This document shows positions 61,644 to 64,000 of a stretch of 64,000 bases of DNA, in pieces. Below the pieces are notes generated by a model. The model had not been told where the DNA came from. It was given only the letters and a program-made list of their open reading frames with translations, and did not search any database. Source of the DNA: Fodinisporobacter ferrooxydans. Lineage in GTDB: Bacteria; Bacillota; Bacilli; Tumebacillales; MYW30-H2. The position numbers were made by a program, and so were the translations under genes. How positions within the stretch are numbered: the first letter of the stretch is position 1; each line of letters opens with the position of its first letter. The stretch covers positions 4,357,501 through 4,421,500 of the forward strand of contig NZ_CP089291.1 of assembly GCF_022818495.1 (NCBI RefSeq). The letters are read 5' to 3'.

Positions 61644-62609
61644 TTACTCTCCGAAAATCGCGTTCAGGCGCCTGCATCCTTCCTCAGCCTCGCAAATCAT
61701 CTCATCAAGCAGCTCCTTGACTGTAGGAACGCTGTTGATCAGGCCGACAACCTGTCCGGCCCAGCCGAACCCCTCTGCTTCCCTTCCATCATAAATATAG
61801 TTGCGATTCGCTTTCCCGCTAATCCTGTCCTTCAGATCTTCGTAGGTTGCTCCTTCTTGTTCACGCGCGATAATATCCAGGGTGTATTCTGATTTCAGCA
61901 CACGTCCCGGTGATCCCAATGTTTTTTTAATTATGACTGTGTCTGTCTCTTTTGCATGAAGAATCGCCTGTTTATATGCCTCGTTCGCATGAATGCACTC
62001 TTGTGTGGCAATAAAGCGCGTCCCCATTTCAATTCCTTCTGCCCCAAGTGCAAAAGCTGCCAATAACCCCCTCCCATCGCCAATCCCGCCGCTTGCCAAT
62101 ACCGGAATCGACACGGATTCGACTACACGGGGAATCAGCACCATCGTGCCGATATCGTCACGCCCTAGATGGCCGCCGCCTTCCTGCCCAACTGCCATCA
62201 CCGCGTCCGCTCCAAGCTCTTCCGCTTTTTGTGCCTGTCTGACACCTGCCACCAGTACGAGCGTGCGAATGTTTTCCCCTTTTAATCGTTCGAAAATCGG
62301 TTGCGGATTCGCTCCGGTTATGGAAATTACCGGGACTTTCTCCTCAACTGCAACTTCGAGTAACTCCTTGTATGATCCATCGTGCTTTCCGATAGCAAAA
62401 TTGACGCCGAAGGGCTGATCTGTCAACGCTCGAACTTTGCGGATTTCCTCGCGGACTTTTTCCGATGTTCCCAGTGTCATTGCAGTAATTTGCCCTAGCC
62501 CTCCCGCATTCGAGACAGCTGCAGCCAGTTCGGCATACGCGAGGTAAGCAAGCCCCCCCTGAACGATCGGATATTGAATGCCAAACATTTCAGTTACACG
62601 TGTTTTCAT
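61644..62609 (-). CDS. Nitronate monooxygenase / enoyl-ACP reductase-like FMN protein
   Basis: This 321-aa FMN TIM-barrel has YPIVQGGLAYLAYAELAAAVSNAGGLG, GVNFAIG, ISITGANP, GQEGGGHLGRDDIGTM with the catalytic His region, and LASGGIGDGRGLLAAFALGAEGIEMGTRF. It is the class that includes nitronate monooxygenase and FabK; the family is hard to split by sequence. The HxGxxD loop and length favour nitronate monooxygenase-type oxidation of alkyl nitronates. It is monocistronic, with the mmsA unit behind a terminator upstream. Confidence 0.83.
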   Translation of the reverse strand: MKTRVTEMFGIQYPIVQGGLAYLAYAELAAAVSNAGGLGQITAMTLGTSEKVREEIRKVRALTDQPFGVNFAIGKHDGSYKELLEVAVEEKVPVISITGANPQPIFERLKGENIRTLVLVAGVRQAQKAEELGADAVMAVGQEGGGHLGRDDIGTMVLIPRVVESVSIPVLASGGIGDGRGLLAAFALGAEGIEMGTRFIATQECIHANEAYKQAILHAKETDTVIIKKTLGSPGRVLKSEYTLDIIAREQEGATYEDLKDRISGKANRNYIYDGREAEGFGWAGQVVGLINSVPTVKELLDEMICEAEEGCRRLNAIFGE

Positions 62610-62786
62610 ATTCTCTCAGTCTCCAATTTTATTATTGTCTTTCGTTTTTTTGCAATAAATTCGGAAATTAAAAAGATAGCGGTTTCATTTAGGCTTAGTA
62701 TATGCATTTCGCCGTTGATTAGCAATATCAGATCATTCCCGCCCATGAAGCAACATGAGCTTGCGGAATACTGCCCGCCAGAATAC

Positions 62787-62826
62787 AAAAAAGACCCGTT
62801 ATTATACGGATAACGGGTCTTTTTTA
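62787..62826. terminator. Bidirectional terminator
   Basis: AAAAGACCCGTTAT / ATAACGGGTCTTTT with flanking T-runs on both strands. It ends the mmsA transcript. The 62610-62785 stretch before it contains no supported gene. Confidence 0.85.
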
Positions 62827-62885
62827 AAATTGGAAGTTTTCTATTATGCTTTCACGGGCGAACCGAATAAGCGAAATTGATCACA

Positions 62886-64000
62886 TTACCAGCGTGCCGT
62901 AACCATTTTCTTTCTGGTATAGAACTCCACACCGTCCGGACCGTTGGCATGCAGATCTCCATAGAAAGAGTTTTTCCAGCCGGAGAATGGGAAGAAGGCC
63001 ATTGGAGCGGGAACTCCCAAGTTGATCCCCAACATGCCTGCATCTATGGTTTCACGGAATTGGCGGACATGGCTGCCATCCTTTGTAAACAGACATGCGC
63101 CATTAGCGAATTTGGACTGGTTTGTCAATTCAATAGCTTCATCCAAGTTGTCCACACGGATAATCGACAGGACAGGGGCGAAAATTTCATCTGTCCAGAT
63201 TTGCATATCGGTTGTCACGTTTTCGAAAATGGTCGGTCCGACAAAGTATCCATTTGCATCACAAGCGGAATCTTTCCGTCCGTCACGTGCCAACAATGCG
63301 CCTTCCTTTTCCCCGATCTCAATGTACTTCACTGTTTTTTCCTTATGGGACTCGCGAATGACCGGCCCGAGGAATACACCTTCCTCAAGTCCGTTTCCGA
63401 TTTTGATGGTATCTGCAGCTTCCACCAGCTTTTGTACCAAGGGTTCCGCGACATCACCGACAGCCACAATGACGGAAGCTGCCATACAGCGTTCACCGGC
63501 GGAACCGAATGCCGCGTTGATGATCTGGTTCACCGCCAGATCCAGATCGGCATCCGGCATCACGATCGTATGGTTTTTTGCACCCGCCAATGCCTGTACC
63601 CGTTTGCCGTGTGCGGCACCTGTTTTGTACACATACTCCGCGACCGGTTGGGAACCGACAAAGGAAATCGCTTTTACATCCGGATGCTCCAACAATCCGT
63701 TGACCACATCATGTGCTCCGTGCACGATACTTAATACGCCATCCGGAAGTCCTGCTTCCTGAAACAATTCAGCCAGGCGATTGGCCAATAACGGTGTCCG
63801 CTCGGAAGGTTTCAATACAAATGTGTTGCCGCATGCAATCGCTAATGGGAACATCCAGCAAGGAACCATCATCGGGAAGTTGAATGGCGTAATCCCGCCG
63901 ACAACACCAACCGGATAACGATACATGCCGGATTCGATGTTTGTGGCAATATCCGGAAGCTGTTTTCCCATCATCAGCGTAGGAGCGCCGGCCGCAAACT
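62886..64000 (-). CDS. mmsA: Methylmalonate-semialdehyde dehydrogenase, 5' part cut by window edge
   Basis: The frame is open from 63998 to the stop at 62886 (371 codons of about 490). The first visible residues are [20 protein letters not shown], so the true start lies beyond the window. [51 protein letters not shown] with the catalytic Cys, and [16 protein letters not shown] are typical of CoA-acylating MmsA/IolA. It makes propanoyl-CoA or acetyl-CoA from methylmalonate or malonate semialdehyde (valine, inositol, beta-alanine catabolism). No iol gene is visible here to decide between the roles. Confidence 0.92.
   Translation of the reverse strand, partial: FAAGAPTLMMGKQLPDIATNIESGMYRYPVGVVGGITPFNFPMMVPCWMFPLAIACGNTFVLKPSERTPLLANRLAELFQEAGLPDGVLSIVHGAHDVVNGLLEHPDVKAISFVGSQPVAEYVYKTGAAHGKRVQALAGAKNHTIVMPDADLDLAVNQIINAAFGSAGERCMAASVIVAVGDVAEPLVQKLVEAADTIKIGNGLEEGVFLGPVIRESHKEKTVKYIEIGEKEGALLARDGRKDSACDANGYFVGPTIFENVTTDMQIWTDEIFAPVLSIIRVDNLDEAIELTNQSKFANGACLFTKDGSHVRQFRETIDAGMLGINLGVPAPMAFFPFSGWKNSFYGDLHANGPDGVEFYTRKKMVTARW

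Noticed and set aside
62606-62788. 60-aa minus-strand frame upstream of the nitronate monooxygenase
   Set aside because: No ribosome site before any of its ATGs, no recognisable family, and it overlaps the leader of the next gene.
62877-63734. 285-aa plus-strand frame over mmsA
   Set aside because: Antisense shadow of a conserved dehydrogenase; no motif or ribosome site.

Overview
This window comes from a sporulating member of the Bacillota, most likely class Bacilli (an Alicyclobacillus- or Effusibacillus-like lineage is a guess; the sequence does not settle the genus). The signs are strong AGGAGG-type ribosome binding sites, the sporulation checkpoint gene sda downstream of DnaA boxes, an M-box and a ydaO-type riboswitch, a Bacillus-like ilvA, and many LacI/GntR-controlled catabolic islands. 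No rRNA, tRNA, CRISPR array or prophage is visible.

Layout. 1-2.3 kb: end of a DHA2 drug exporter, a Nudix hydrolase and a DedA protein. 2.4-3.1 kb: two tandem paralogous small proteins, one with a collagen-like insert. 3.3-8.0 kb: a GntR-controlled sugar-acid island with two DapA-family lyases, a truncated DhaL and a divergent MFS transporter. 8.4-8.7 kb: DnaA-box cluster and sda. 8.9-11.1 kb: an MFS exporter and small or broken genes. 11.1-19.9 kb: a catabolic island built around an HpsN-like (sulfopropanediol dehydrogenase type) HisD paralogue, with MFS, SDR, a 3-hydroxyacyl-CoA-dehydrogenase-like enzyme, a LacI regulator with two 16-bp operators, and an aldehyde dehydrogenase/iron alcohol dehydrogenase pair. 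20-22.4 kb: an LCP cell-wall protein and a DUF1232 protein. 22.5-25.4 kb: an M-box-controlled pair of a soluble MgtE-type sensor and an NRAMP-related Mg transporter. 25.4-36.8 kb: a hexuronate regulon (kdgA, kdgK, uxaA, uxaB, uxaC, two LacI regulators, a decayed TRAP permease), interrupted by a DUF2087 gene, a broken GIY-YIG gene and a MATE exporter. 37.2-38.9 kb: DUF1641 plus type II NADH dehydrogenase. 39.1-43.5 kb: parE-parC with a MITE-like element inserted exactly at the parE stop. 43.6-47.5 kb: a TetR-controlled HlyD/ABC-2 exporter. 47.7-55.7 kb: a complete meta-cleavage operon in dmp-like order with a class III (LigB) extradiol dioxygenase. 56-64 kb: ilvA, PhzF and PPOX-family genes, an MreB-like gene behind a c-di-AMP riboswitch, a short FAD oxidoreductase, an aldo-keto reductase remnant, a nitronate monooxygenase and the start of mmsA.

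The window is a soil or plant-litter catabolic repertoire: uronic acids, probably C3 sulfonates or similar dihydroxy acids, and aromatics feeding pyruvate and acetyl-CoA. The most novel-looking units are the HpsN-centred island, the M-box/MgtE-sensor/NRMT operon, and the c-di-AMP riboswitch in front of a divergent MreB. Several transporters and enzymes are decayed (dctM, dhaL, GIY-YIG, FMN reductase, aldo-keto reductase), so this part of the genome is turning over.
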